64,000 nucleotides of DNA from Sandaracinaceae bacterium. Its GTDB lineage: Bacteria > Myxococcota_A > Polyangia > Polyangiales > Houyiibacteriaceae. The stretch covers positions 434,001-498,000 of the forward strand of contig JADJJE010000002.1 of assembly GCA_016706685.1 (NCBI GenBank), written 5' to 3'. The position numbers and the translations under genes are program-made. This document shows, piece after piece, positions 41,309 through 49,630 of this stretch (its first letter is position 1; each line of letters starts with the position of its first letter). The notes beneath the pieces are model-generated. The model was given only the letters and a program-made list of their open reading frames with translations, searched no databases and was not told where the DNA came from.

Positions 41309-44300
41309 TCACCAAATGGCGCGCACCCGTGCGTTGAGGGTGTCGATGAAGAGGATGTGCGACCCCCGCCACGCCTCCACGCCCTCGGGCTGGTCCACAC
41401 GCGCGCTGCCGGCCGTCGTGCCGTCGCCCATGAAGCCACCCATCCCGCTCACGCCCGCGATGGTGGTGATGACGCCTCCCGTGATCCGCCGGAGCCGGTC
41501 GCGGCTCCGCTCCGCGATCACGATGGAACCATCGCCCAAGGCGGCGACCGGTCCGAGCTCGAGGTCCGCGGAGAGCGCGCCGACACTTTCTCCGGTCGCG
41601 TCCGCACCGCCGCCAGCAACGACCGTGAAGCTCCCGTCCGGCGCCACGCGGAGGATGGCGTACCGGTTGAAGTTGCTGATGTGCGTCAGCACATACACAT
41701 CAACCGATCCTGGGATGGGGGCCACATACTTCACGAGGCCGCTGACGAGGAGCGTGCCCGACACGTCACCCCCCGTGATCAACGTTCGGATCACGCCGGC
41801 TGTGTCGATGTACCGCACGGGGAGGCCCCCTCCGCCACTCTCGGGTGTGAGGTACACCACACCCGTGTCGCTCACCGCCAGGTCCACCACATTGTTGAGA
41901 GTCGCCAGCGTGGCTTGGTCCCCGTCACCGGTGTAGCTGCACGTGCCAGTCCCAGCGACGTGGTCGAGGAGGCCACTCGTGAGGTCCACGGACCAGACTC
42001 GGCAGCCGAACTCGAAGTAGAGGCGATTCACCGCAGGGTTGCCCGCGATCAGGATTCCCCCGATGGCCGAGAGGCCAACCGAGGTTGCTGCAGCCCCATC
42101 GCTCGCGAGTGTGAGCGAGCTGGCGCCCCCTCCCGCCAGGACGGTCGTCCGCCCACTGTTGCTGACGCGCAGGATCCGGTCGCCGGCTGTGTAGGCGAAG
42201 CTGCCATCTCCCAGCATGGCGAGCGAGTTGTACTGGCCCCCCACCGAGCCGCGCGCGTCTCTCGCGGGCCCCGGGACGCTCCCATAGGTGGTCGAGCCCG
42301 CGCCGTTGACCACCGTGAAGATGGTGCCCGCCGCCGGCGCCGTGCCCGTCAGCGCCGCCGTGGTGGAGGCCACTCCGAGCGACGCGAACTCCACCGTCTC
42401 GACGCCCAGCCCGAGGCCAGCACGCGGCGTGTACGTGACCCGACCCATCGCATCCGTGACGCCCACGTAGCCGCTCGCGTCCGAATAGTTCGCCCCCGTG
42501 CTCACGCCCTCCGTGAACATCGACACGGTGCGCCCTGCGATGGGCATCCCCATGCCGTCCGTCAGCATCACCTCGATGGGCGCGCCGAAGGGCATGTGCA
42601 GCGCCGCGCTCTGCGTCCCGCCGGACATCACCGTGAGCGTGGGGCAGCCCAGCGCGCACGAGGAGTCGTCACAGTCGGCGTCCCCGTCGCAGTCATTGTC
42701 GAGCACGTCATTGCACACCTCGGTGGCGCCGGGCTTGGCCGCGAAGGCCGCGTCATTGCAGTCGGTGCTGTTGCTCACGAAGCCGGCTGGCGCGCCGCAC
42801 GCGCTCATCATCATCGCGGGGTTGCCGAACCCATCCATGTCCTGGTCGCGATACCAGACCGAGATGGTCGCGTCTTCGTCCACCGTCATGTCGCAGTCGT
42901 CGTCGGTGCCGAGCGTCGTGGTGCAGTCGTCGGCGCGGCCGGGGTTCCGCTGCGGGTTGGCGTCGCTGCAGTCGCTCCCGAGGGCCGCATGTCCGGCCGG
43001 TGCCACGCAGGCCAGCACGGCGGCGCCGGTCCCATAGCCGTCGCTGTCGCCGTCGCTGTACCAGGCAGTGGGCATCACGGCCTCGTCCACCATGGAGTCG
43101 CAGTCGTCGTTGATGCCTGCGAGCCCCGTGCACGTGTCGCTGCGGCCCGGGTTCACCGCCACGCGCGACTCGTCGCAGTCCCCCGCCGTGGCCGTGTGCC
43201 CAGCCGGCGCCGCGCAGGCCAGCGTGGCCGCGCCGGCGCCAAAGCCATCACCGTCGGTGTCGCGGTACCACGCCGTGAGCATGGCGCCCTCGTCCACCAT
43301 GCCGTCGCAGTCGTCGTCCACCAGCGCCACGCGCGTGCAGTCGTCCGGGACTGCCGGGTTGCGGGTGGCGCTGGCGTCGTCGCAGTCGCCCGCGGTTGCC
43401 ACATGGCCAGACGGGATGACGCAGGCCATCAGCGCCGCGCCCGCACCGTAGCCGTCGTCGTCGTTGTCGCGGTAGTAGGTCCGCGGCGCCAGGTCTTCGT
43501 CCACCGACACGTCGCAGTCGTCGTCCACCCCGATCGTCGTGCCGCAGTCGTCGGGCACGCCGGGATTCCGCGCCGCGCTGTTGTCGTTGCAGTCGCCGCC
43601 CAGCACGCTGGTGCCCACCGGCTGGGTGCAGCCCTCCATCGGCGCGCCGGCGCCGTAGCCATCGCCGTCACCGTCCGTGTAGAAGACGCGGGGGGCCAGC
43701 GTCTCGTCCGTCCGGCCGTCGCAGTCGTCATCCACGGTGGCCAGCGCGGCGCAGTCGTCGAGGGCCGCGGGGTTCACGCGGGTGTCCGTGTCATCGCAGT
43801 CGCCCGAGCGTGTCGCGGTCGCCGCGTCGCTCTGGCAGGCCACGATGGCCGTGCCCGTGCCGTATCCGTCCCCGTCGGCGTCCGTGAAGAACGAGAGCGC
43901 GTTGCCGCCTTCGTCCACGTCCTCGTCGCAGTCGTCGTCCACTTGGGGCTGACCCCCACAGGCATCCGAGCGCCCCGGGTTCGTGGAGCCGTTCAGGTCG
44001 TCGCAGTCGCTCGCGTCCAGCACGCGTCCGGGAATGACCGCGCACGAGCTGACCGTGGCGGCGGGGTCACCGAAGCCGTCGCCGTCCATGTCCGCATACC
44101 ACGCGCGGTCGGCAGCGCCCTCGTCCACCATCGTGTCGCAGTCGTTGTCCCACACATCGCACAGCTCGAGCCCACCCGGCGCGATCGTCGGGTCGCGGTC
44201 GTTGCAGTCCGCGGTGGCCGCAGCGCAGGCCGCGTCCGGCACGCCATCGCTGTCGTCGTCCTCGAAGTCGTGGGCCCCGATCTTGAAGTCAGCGCGCCCA

Positions 44301-45250
44301 CTGCAGTCGTCGTCCACCCCGTTGCAGCGCTCGCGCGCCGTGGGCGCCACGTTCGCGTCGCCATCGTTGCAGTCGCCCAGGCGAATGGCCCGGTTGGCCG
44401 GCGGCACGCACGAGTCCACCGGCAGCGCGTCGGCGCTGACCACGCCCCAGCCGTCGCCATCGGCGTCCACGTACCAGGGCACGGCCAGCGTGTGCTCGTC
44501 CGTGGCGCCGTCACAGTCGTTGTCGAGCACGTCGCAGATCTCGGGTGCCGTGGGCCGCACCGAGGCGCGCGTGTCGTCGCAGTCGCCGCTCCCGCTCGCG
44601 AAGCCCGGCGCGCCCGGACAGGCCAGCGCCGTGGACGCCGTGATGCCCACCCCGTCGTGGTCGGCGTCGCGGAAGAGTTCCACCAGCAGGCCCTCGTCCA
44701 CGGTCCCGTCGCAGTCGTTGTCGAGGCCGTCGCACACCTCGGGCACGCTCGGGTTGGTGCCGCGCCGTGCGTCGTCGCAGTCCTGCCCACAGGCGGCGCC
44801 GTTGCAGCACAGCGCCGAGCTCACGCCGTCGCCGTCCACGTCGCGCTCGCCCACCGTGCTGGGGTCGCAGTCTTCGTCCACCCCCGCCCCGTCACACACC
44901 TCGGCGTTGCCCGGGAAGCGGCTCGCGTCGTCGTCGTCGCAATCGGCGCCTCCGCACACCACGGAGCGCACGCCATCGCCGTCGATGTCGGGGTTGCCGG
45001 TGCAGTCCGCGAAGCACTGCGCGGTGCTCTCTTCACACAGGCCCACGGGGCAGCCCGCGCTCACCACACACCCCAGGCTGTCCGCGGCGTCGTCGTCGGG
45101 GCTGCAGCGCTCCACGCCGTTGCAGAAGAGGCCGTCGTCGCAGTCCGCTTGGCTGCTGCAGCGCACTGCAGCGTCGCCTCCGGGGGTCACTCCACCGCCG
45201 CCGCAGGCGGGCAGCGCCATGGCCAGCGCGACCAGCGCCGCGGCCCGCAT
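41309..45250 (-). CDS. Giant lipoprotein: 12 MopE-type metal-binding repeats, Ig-like domain, beta-propeller
   Basis: Seen: 1313 residues from ATG 45250, with a lipobox ALPAC near residue 16. After a Cys-rich start come 12 tandem repeats of about 65 residues (roughly 85-865). Each has a CDD/CND start, NPG, DDDCD or DNDCD, VDEG and an EF-like D-x-D-x-DG loop (for example RDTDGDGFGAGAA). Residues about 870-985 look like a bacterial Ig domain (IEVMLTDGMGMPIAGRTVSM), and the rest like an NHL-type propeller (GDGSFAYTAGDRILRVSNSG). Known: MopE repeats are putative metal-binding modules; the original MopE is a copper-linked protein of a methanotroph. Inference: a Ca2+-stabilised stalk presenting a propeller at the surface. 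Confidence 0.9.
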   Translation of the reverse strand: MRAAALVALAMALPACGGGGVTPGGDAAVRCSSQADCDDGLFCNGVERCSPDDDAADSLGCVVSAGCPVGLCEESTAQCFADCTGNPDIDGDGVRSVVCGGADCDDDDASRFPGNAEVCDGAGVDEDCDPSTVGERDVDGDGVSSALCCNGAACGQDCDDARRGTNPSVPEVCDGLDNDCDGTVDEGLLVELFRDADHDGVGITASTALACPGAPGFASGSGDCDDTRASVRPTAPEICDVLDNDCDGATDEHTLAVPWYVDADGDGWGVVSADALPVDSCVPPANRAIRLGDCNDGDANVAPTARERCNGVDDDCSGRADFKIGAHDFEDDDSDGVPDAACAAATADCNDRDPTIAPGGLELCDVWDNDCDTMVDEGAADRAWYADMDGDGFGDPAATVSSCAVIPGRVLDASDCDDLNGSTNPGRSDACGGQPQVDDDCDEDVDEGGNALSFFTDADGDGYGTGTAIVACQSDAATATRSGDCDDTDTRVNPAALDDCAALATVDDDCDGRTDETLAPRVFYTDGDGDGYGAGAPMEGCTQPVGTSVLGGDCNDNSAARNPGVPDDCGTTIGVDDDCDVSVDEDLAPRTYYRDNDDDGYGAGAALMACVIPSGHVATAGDCDDASATRNPAVPDDCTRVALVDDDCDGMVDEGAMLTAWYRDTDGDGFGAGAATLACAAPAGHTATAGDCDESRVAVNPGRSDTCTGLAGINDDCDSMVDEAVMPTAWYSDGDSDGYGTGAAVLACVAPAGHAALGSDCSDANPQRNPGRADDCTTTLGTDDDCDMTVDEDATISVWYRDQDMDGFGNPAMMMSACGAPAGFVSNSTDCNDAAFAAKPGATEVCNDVLDNDCDGDADCDDSSCALGCPTLTVMSGGTQSAALHMPFGAPIEVMLTDGMGMPIAGRTVSMFTEGVSTGANYSDASGYVGVTDAMGRVTYTPRAGLGLGVETVEFASLGVASTTAALTGTAPAAGTIFTVVNGAGSTTYGSVPGPARDARGSVGGQYNSLAMLGDGSFAYTAGDRILRVSNSGRTTVLAGGGASSLTLASDGAAATSVGLSAIGGILIAGNPAVNRLYFEFGCRVWSVDLTSGLLDHVAGTGTCSYTGDGDQATLATLNNVVDLAVSDTGVVYLTPESGGGGLPVRYIDTAGVIRTLITGGDVSGTLLVSGLVKYVAPIPGSVDVYVLTHISNFNRYAILRVAPDGSFTVVAGGGADATGESVGALSADLELGPVAALGDGSIVIAERSRDRLRRITGGVITTIAGVSGMGGFMGDGTTAGSARVDQPEGVEAWRGSHILFIDTLNARVRAIW

Positions 45251-45284
45251 GAAAGAACCCACCCCTGAATCCCCAGAAAATGAC

Positions 45285-45299
45285 GTGCCCAAGAACCCA
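45285..45299 (-). promoter_or_regulatory. Conserved 15-mer, copy 1
   Basis: GTGCCCAAGAACCCA on the plus strand (TGGGTTCTTGGGCAC toward the MopE-repeat gene), 35 bp before its ATG. The identical 15-mer occurs at 47379-47393 upstream of the lipoprotein gene at 47249. Likely a promoter or leader element kept after duplication. Confidence 0.6.
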
Positions 45300-45394
45300 C
45301 CTCTTCCACGGCGTTGCTGCGCCCGCCGCCCACGTCTGTGGCCGGCGTGGTCGAGGATAGACCTTCTAGCCAGACATCAACACGGTGGATGTTT

Positions 45395-45413
45395 GAATAA
45401 GGAGCGAATAAGG
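45395..45413. promoter_or_regulatory. Direct repeat GAATAAGG with 11-bp period, copy 1
   Basis: GAATAAGG at 45395-45402 and 45406-45413. The 11-bp period is what head-to-tail OmpR-type winged-helix dimers recognise. It sits between the divergent genes at 45250 (minus) and 45496 (plus). A second copy is at 47434-47452. Confidence 0.65.
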
Positions 45414-45495
45414 TCGTCCACCACCGCCGCGGCGTACGTTGAGCGCCGTCCCCTCGCGGCGCGGGCGGGCGAGACAATACCAAGGGAGAACAGTC

Positions 45496-46773
45496 ATGGT
45501 AAACGTGAAGCGGGTTGCGAGCTGGGGCCTCATGGTGGCCCTCGCATGGGGGTCTCAGGCGGACGGTGCATCGGCGCAGTTCAACCGCTTTGCGCGGTCA
45601 CTCCGCTACAACAACGGGGACGTCACATCCACGCCGGTGTCGGGGCGCACCGGAACGCCGCGCGCACTGAACACAGGCACCGAGCCGCTGCCCATCGCGG
45701 GCGTCGCGTTCATCAACTCCGGCAACAATACCTGCATCGTCAAGTCGCGCACCCGGGGGCCGGGCGTAGTGTCGAACTACGACTTCGAGCGCAGCGCTCC
45801 GTCGTGCATGTCAGTGACTGCCGGCGTGGTCACCCGCAGCGTCGACGCCCCTGCGGCCACCTTCATCACGGGCCTCGAGGTCTGCCTGCCGAACACCCCG
45901 GACACCACCACCGGCGACCGTATCGCGGGGGTGCGCATCCACCTCTCGCGCGTGGAGGCCGACGGCACCGTGGTCTCCATGAACAGCAGCGAGTCGGCGG
46001 TGACGCCCGACTGCGCCAACTGGCAGCCGCGCGTGGACTGCCCCGCCAACAGCCTGGCCGTGAACGTGCTCGCCCAGACCAACCCACAGGGCGTGATTCG
46101 TGGCGGCCTGGCGCTCAGCTGCGCCGCGCTCGTCGGTCCACCGCTGCGCGCACCGCTCGATGGCACCAACTGGGGCATCAACCTCACCCCACGGGTGGTT
46201 GGCGCGGGCTTCACCGGGCCCAGTGGTGCCACGCTGCGGCGCATCGAGTCCGACGGCATCGTGCAGTCGGCGGTGGTCGGCCGTGGCTCGGACGGCAAGG
46301 TCTGCGCGGTCCAATTGGTGGTCCGCACCGTCACGCGGGGGGCGAACCAGGGCCGGGCTCGGCTCTATGGTGAGATGCTGCGTACGGGACTGTGTGCCCA
46401 AGCGGGTCAGCCGGTGGTGTGGTCGGAGCCAGGTCCCATCGAGAGCAACGACGCGCTGATCAATCGCATCAGCGCACACCGCAGCATCGCCGCACCGGGC
46501 GCGGGCACCAGCGTCTCCGTGGAGGACGGTCGCTTGGTGGTCCGGACGGCCGACGGGGCCGGGCTCGCCTACGAGAACGTGCCGCCACCGGTTCCAGGCC
46601 TCGTCAATCCCCAGGCCGACGTGACGCACACGCGTCACTGCCCGTCCGACCACGTGGTGACGGGCGTGATCCTGTACGAGGTCAACGGCGCGTACATCGA
46701 CCAGAACGTCAGCTGCTCCCCCATCGACCGCCCGGCCCAGCTCACCAGCGGCACGCGCGTCCGCCCGCGCTAG
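45496..46773 (+). CDS. Secreted protein of unknown function
   Basis: Seen: 425 residues from ATG 45496 with AAGGGAG eight bases upstream. Signal peptide (WGLMVALAWGSQADGASAQ). The mature chain has several Cys and beta-like segments (AGVAFINSGNNTCIVKSRTR, FITGLEVCLPNTPDTTTGDR, HCPSDHVVTGVILYEVNGAY). No family recognised. It appears inserted, in opposite orientation, into the duplicated module described for 45285-48677: the direct repeat lies upstream of it and the regulator remnant directly downstream. It is probably controlled by the direct repeat at 45395. Confidence 0.85.
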   Translation: MVNVKRVASWGLMVALAWGSQADGASAQFNRFARSLRYNNGDVTSTPVSGRTGTPRALNTGTEPLPIAGVAFINSGNNTCIVKSRTRGPGVVSNYDFERSAPSCMSVTAGVVTRSVDAPAATFITGLEVCLPNTPDTTTGDRIAGVRIHLSRVEADGTVVSMNSSESAVTPDCANWQPRVDCPANSLAVNVLAQTNPQGVIRGGLALSCAALVGPPLRAPLDGTNWGINLTPRVVGAGFTGPSGATLRRIESDGIVQSAVVGRGSDGKVCAVQLVVRTVTRGANQGRARLYGEMLRTGLCAQAGQPVVWSEPGPIESNDALINRISAHRSIAAPGAGTSVSVEDGRLVVRTADGAGLAYENVPPPVPGLVNPQADVTHTRHCPSDHVVTGVILYEVNGAYIDQNVSCSPIDRPAQLTSGTRVRPR

Positions 46774-46782
46774 CCCACACCG

Positions 46783-46837
46783 TCAGTCGTCGACCAGCGT
46801 GCACGCCACGCTGGTCGCGATGCCGTACCCCGCCGCG
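46783..46837 (-). pseudogene. 3'-end remnant of the pseudokinase/winged-helix gene
   Basis: 46780-46837 matches 47463-47519 with about two or three mismatches in 58 bases. In frame it reads AAGYGIATSVACTLVDD and a stop, against AAGYRIATSVECTLVDD at the end of the gene at 47466. No other part of that gene is present here. It lies between the convergent genes ending at 46773 and 46851. Confidence 0.85.
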
Positions 46838-46850
46838 CGGGCCATGGGCA

Positions 46851-47249
46851 TCAGTCGGCAAGCGTCGCCAGGCCTGCGGCGGCCGCTTCGGAGTGCCAGG
46901 TGTTTCCATCCGTTCGGCACTGGGACGACTGAGTGCCCGCGCTGTAAGGACTGCCCGCGTAGTTCACGTAGTTCCCGTAGTAGAACTCCTCTGGGCCCAT
47001 CGTGTCCTCACAGGCTCCCTTTAGGTCGGCCGTCGGGCAACCGCCCGTGCGCACCGTTCCCTGGCAACTCGCCTGGGCACTCTCGAGAGTTTGGTTCCCA
47101 CTCGCTTGGTAGATGTGGCAGATGCCCCGCGTTGCCGACTCATCGCACGCGTAGGAGCCGCTTGGGGGCGGCCATGTGAGGTCCTCACCGAAGCCGCAAC
47201 CTGGAAAGGCAAGGACGGCAAAGATCATGACGATTGAAGGACGTTTCAT
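46851..47249 (-). CDS. Small Cys-containing lipoprotein
   Basis: Seen: 132 residues from ATG 47249 with AGGAG seven bases upstream. Lipobox AFPGC near residue 18. The mature region has about eight Cys (SYACDESATRGICHIYQASG, ASCQGTVRTGGCPTADLKGA, CEDTMGPEEFYYG). No family recognised; probably disulfide-bonded at the cell surface. Upstream lie the 15-mer (47379) and the direct repeat (47434), the same two elements as in front of the MopE-repeat gene, so the two lipoproteins may share regulation. Confidence 0.85.
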   Translation of the reverse strand: MKRPSIVMIFAVLAFPGCGFGEDLTWPPPSGSYACDESATRGICHIYQASGNQTLESAQASCQGTVRTGGCPTADLKGACEDTMGPEEFYYGNYVNYAGSPYSAGTQSSQCRTDGNTWHSEAAAAGLATLAD

Positions 47250-47378
47250 GCGTTGTCTCCTGAAGGTCTACTGGCGTTCTCGCGGTTTGGTGATTTCGAC
47301 GACCCCGCGAAACCACTCTTCACGCCCACTGCCGCCTTGCCCCGTCACATTGCCCCAGACGACGCCGTTCTCATTCGA

Positions 47379-47393
47379 GTGCCCAAGAACCCA
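47379..47393 (-). promoter_or_regulatory. Conserved 15-mer, copy 2
   Basis: GTGCCCAAGAACCCA, identical to 45285-45299, 130 bp before the start of the small lipoprotein gene. Confidence 0.6.
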
Positions 47394-47433
47394 GGATACA
47401 TCGATCTCACGCCCCCTCGACATGTGTGGGAGG

Positions 47434-47452
47434 GAATAAGGTCCGAATAAGG
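47434..47452. promoter_or_regulatory. Direct repeat GAATAAGG with 11-bp period, copy 2
   Basis: GAATAAGG at 47434-47441 and 47445-47452. Flanking bases (AAGGTTGTCGA against AAGGTCGTCCA in copy 1) are also similar. It lies between the 3' end of the pseudokinase/winged-helix gene and the promoter region of the small lipoprotein gene. Confidence 0.65.
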
Positions 47453-47465
47453 TTGTCGATCGCCG

Positions 47466-48677
47466 TCAGTCGTCGACCAGCGTGCACTCCACGCTGGTCG
47501 CGATGCGGTACCCCGCCGCCGAGTGCTCGAGGTCCTCCGCCAGCCCCGCGCGCCGCAGCCCGCTGATGGCCACGTACACCCGGTTGGCCGCCGCGCTCGG
47601 CATGATCCGTTCCCCCGGCCAGCACGCTGCGCACAGCGCCATCACGTCCAGTGACGCCCCCGGGTTGTCGATTCGCTGGCGCACCAGCACCACCAGCATG
47701 CGCGCCAGCACCGTTCGGCGCGCGAGATCCACGCGTGGACCCTGGCCACGCTCCAGGAACGCGCCTGTCACGCTGGTCCGCAGCGGCGGCCGTGCCGCAT
47801 GGTCGACCGGGCCGTAGGCTTTCGCCAGCGTGAGCGCGACGCGGTTCTCGAACGCGGCCGGGTCCGGGCGGCAGCCGATCAGCTCGCGCACCCGGTTGGA
47901 GACCTCGATGGTCTCCTCCACCGAGGCCCGCTCGTTGGGGTTGGCGTGCACCACGTGGCGCTCGATCCAGATGATGCGCCGCACCAGCTCGATGTCCTCG
48001 CTCAGCGAGTTGCCCGAGATGGCGCGCGCGATGGACGTGTTGATGTCCACGAACGCCAGCATGCCGCGCAGCAGCATCAGCACCGCCACGAAGTCGCTGC
48101 GCTCGCTGGCCTCGCCGCCCACCGAGATCTCGGGGGCCTGGAAGAAGCGCGTGCGGGCCACGAGCGCGCCATGCTCGTCCTGCACGGCGGTGTTGTGTCC
48201 AAGCCCCACCAGCCAGAAGCGCCCGTCGCGCGCGAAGAGCAGGTTGCCAAAGCACAGCGTGCCGATGAAGCGCGCCGCCGGGTCACGGCCGGGCTCTCGC
48301 GCGCTCGCCAGCAACGCGTCCCGCACGGTCACGATGAAGCCGTCCGCCTCGGAGTGCGTGGCCCGCGAGCGAGCATCGGCGCCCACGCGAACGAGCCCGT
48401 CGAGGTCCACGCAGGCGGGCACGTCCAGCACCACCATGCCGTCCGCGAGGAAGTCTTCCCCCTCGAGGGTGGGGGCGATGGCGGGATGCGGCGGGAGCGC
48501 GTGCGCTTGCATCAACCGTCGGAGTGCCCTCTCCGAAGCGGGTGTTCGGCGCAGCGCCTCCACCAGCACCACCGAACGCTGGGTGTGCCGGTCGCGCGCC
48601 GAGGAGAGGCGAAAGGCCGAGGTGGCCGAGATCGGGGCTAGCTCACCGAACCGCAGGTTGCGGCCAGTCATGACCAT
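47466..48677 (-). CDS. Pseudokinase-like protein with C-terminal OmpR-type winged-helix domain
   Basis: Seen: 403 residues from ATG 48677 (ATG 48671 also possible). The N-terminal part follows a protein-kinase plan with lost catalytic residues: the catalytic-loop position reads GTLCFGNLLF, the DFG position reads LVGLGHN, yet the APE segment (FFQAPEIS near 181) and SERSDFVAVLMLLRGML remain. The C-terminal 85 residues resemble a transcriptional-regulator winged helix (LDVMALCAACWPGE, NRVYVAISGLRRAGLAEDLE, SAAGYRI). Inference: a DNA-binding regulator gated by a pseudokinase sensor. Candidate targets are the 11-bp-period repeats at 45395 and 47434. Confidence 0.8.
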   Translation of the reverse strand: MVMTGRNLRFGELAPISATSAFRLSSARDRHTQRSVVLVEALRRTPASERALRRLMQAHALPPHPAIAPTLEGEDFLADGMVVLDVPACVDLDGLVRVGADARSRATHSEADGFIVTVRDALLASAREPGRDPAARFIGTLCFGNLLFARDGRFWLVGLGHNTAVQDEHGALVARTRFFQAPEISVGGEASERSDFVAVLMLLRGMLAFVDINTSIARAISGNSLSEDIELVRRIIWIERHVVHANPNERASVEETIEVSNRVRELIGCRPDPAAFENRVALTLAKAYGPVDHAARPPLRTSVTGAFLERGQGPRVDLARRTVLARMLVVLVRQRIDNPGASLDVMALCAACWPGERIMPSAAANRVYVAISGLRRAGLAEDLEHSAAGYRIATSVECTLVDD

Positions 48678-48841
48678 GAGAGGGGATGCCTTCGACTGGT
48701 TGGCGTGGGGGTCTCCAGACGCGCGATGGTCGCGATCTCTTCAATCGGCGTCAACGTTGGGATGAGGCGTCACACGCGCGTTACCGTGACCAACTGGTCC
48801 GTGGCGGACGGGGGTCCGCTTGCTACCCTCCCCCCGACACG

Positions 48842-49630
48842 ATGTTCGACTTCTTCCGTCGGCTGCTCGGCGAGCCAGCTCCTCAGCCCATCCCCGATGC
48901 GCTCTGGGACGACGTCTTCGCGGGCATCGTGTGGTTCGACGACCTCACCGAAGGGGAGCGCGCGCGGCTGCGCGAGTTCGCCGCGCGCTTCCTGGCCACC
49001 AAGAAGTTCGTGGGGGCCGGCGGGCTGCAGGTCACACCTGCCATGGCGCTCACCATCGCCATGCTGGCCTCGTGGCCCGTGCTGCACCTCGGCTTCCGAG
49101 AGCTGGGTGGCTGGACCAGCGTCATCGTCTACCCCGGGGGCTTCCGTGCCCAGCGGCGCGACGAGTGCGACGAGACGGGGGTGATCTCCGAGTACACCGA
49201 GGACCTGGTCGGCGAGGCGTGGGAGAAGGGGCCGCTGATCGTGTCGTGGTCGGAGATCGAAGAAGACCTGGCCAACCCGGACGACGGAACGTGCGTGGTG
49301 CTGCACGAGGTGGCCCACAAGCTGGACGCACGCAGCGGCGAGATCAACGGCGCGCCAGCCTTGCCGCCCGCCATCCCGTTCGAGCACTGGCTGGCCGTGC
49401 TGCAGCAGGCGTTCGAGGCCCTCGGCGACTTGGTGGAGGCGGACCGCGAGGACGAGAGTCTGGTGGACCCGTACGCGGCGACGGCCCCCGAGGAGTTCTT
49501 CGCGGTGTGCTCGGAGTACTTTTTCGTGCGCCCCGACCTGCTCGAGGAGCAGTTCCCGGACTTCGCGCGGCTGCTGCGCCTCTACTACCTGCCGCACTCC
49601 GTCAGCGGCAGTACTCGTCCGTCGTCGTGA
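48842..49630 (+). CDS. mtfA: MtfA-family zinc metallopeptidase
   Basis: Seen: 262 residues from ATG 48842; upstream frame reads antisense-like sequence. Zinc motif HEVAHKLD (HEXXH) near residue 154, followed by GEINGAPALPP. The third-ligand region is PEEFFAVCSEYFFVRPDLLE. The N-terminal domain LTEGERARLREFAARFLATK and VIVYPGGF match MtfA. Known: MtfA is a cytosolic aminopeptidase that in E. coli interacts with the repressor Mlc. No mlc or pts gene is visible here. The 3' end overlaps the convergent lipoprotein gene by 29 bp. Confidence 0.94.
   Translation: MFDFFRRLLGEPAPQPIPDALWDDVFAGIVWFDDLTEGERARLREFAARFLATKKFVGAGGLQVTPAMALTIAMLASWPVLHLGFRELGGWTSVIVYPGGFRAQRRDECDETGVISEYTEDLVGEAWEKGPLIVSWSEIEEDLANPDDGTCVVLHEVAHKLDARSGEINGAPALPPAIPFEHWLAVLQQAFEALGDLVEADREDESLVDPYAATAPEEFFAVCSEYFFVRPDLLEEQFPDFARLLRLYYLPHSVSGSTRPSS

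Noticed and set aside
42049..45087. Tandem repeats in DNA at 42700-45000 as a separate repeat element
   Set aside because: They are the coding repeats of the MopE-type protein, not an independent DNA element.
41270..45268. A 1332-residue plus-strand open frame opposite the MopE-repeat gene
   Set aside because: It is the antisense shadow of a repetitive GC-rich gene; His/Arg/Val-rich composition, no ribosome-binding site and no recognisable domain.
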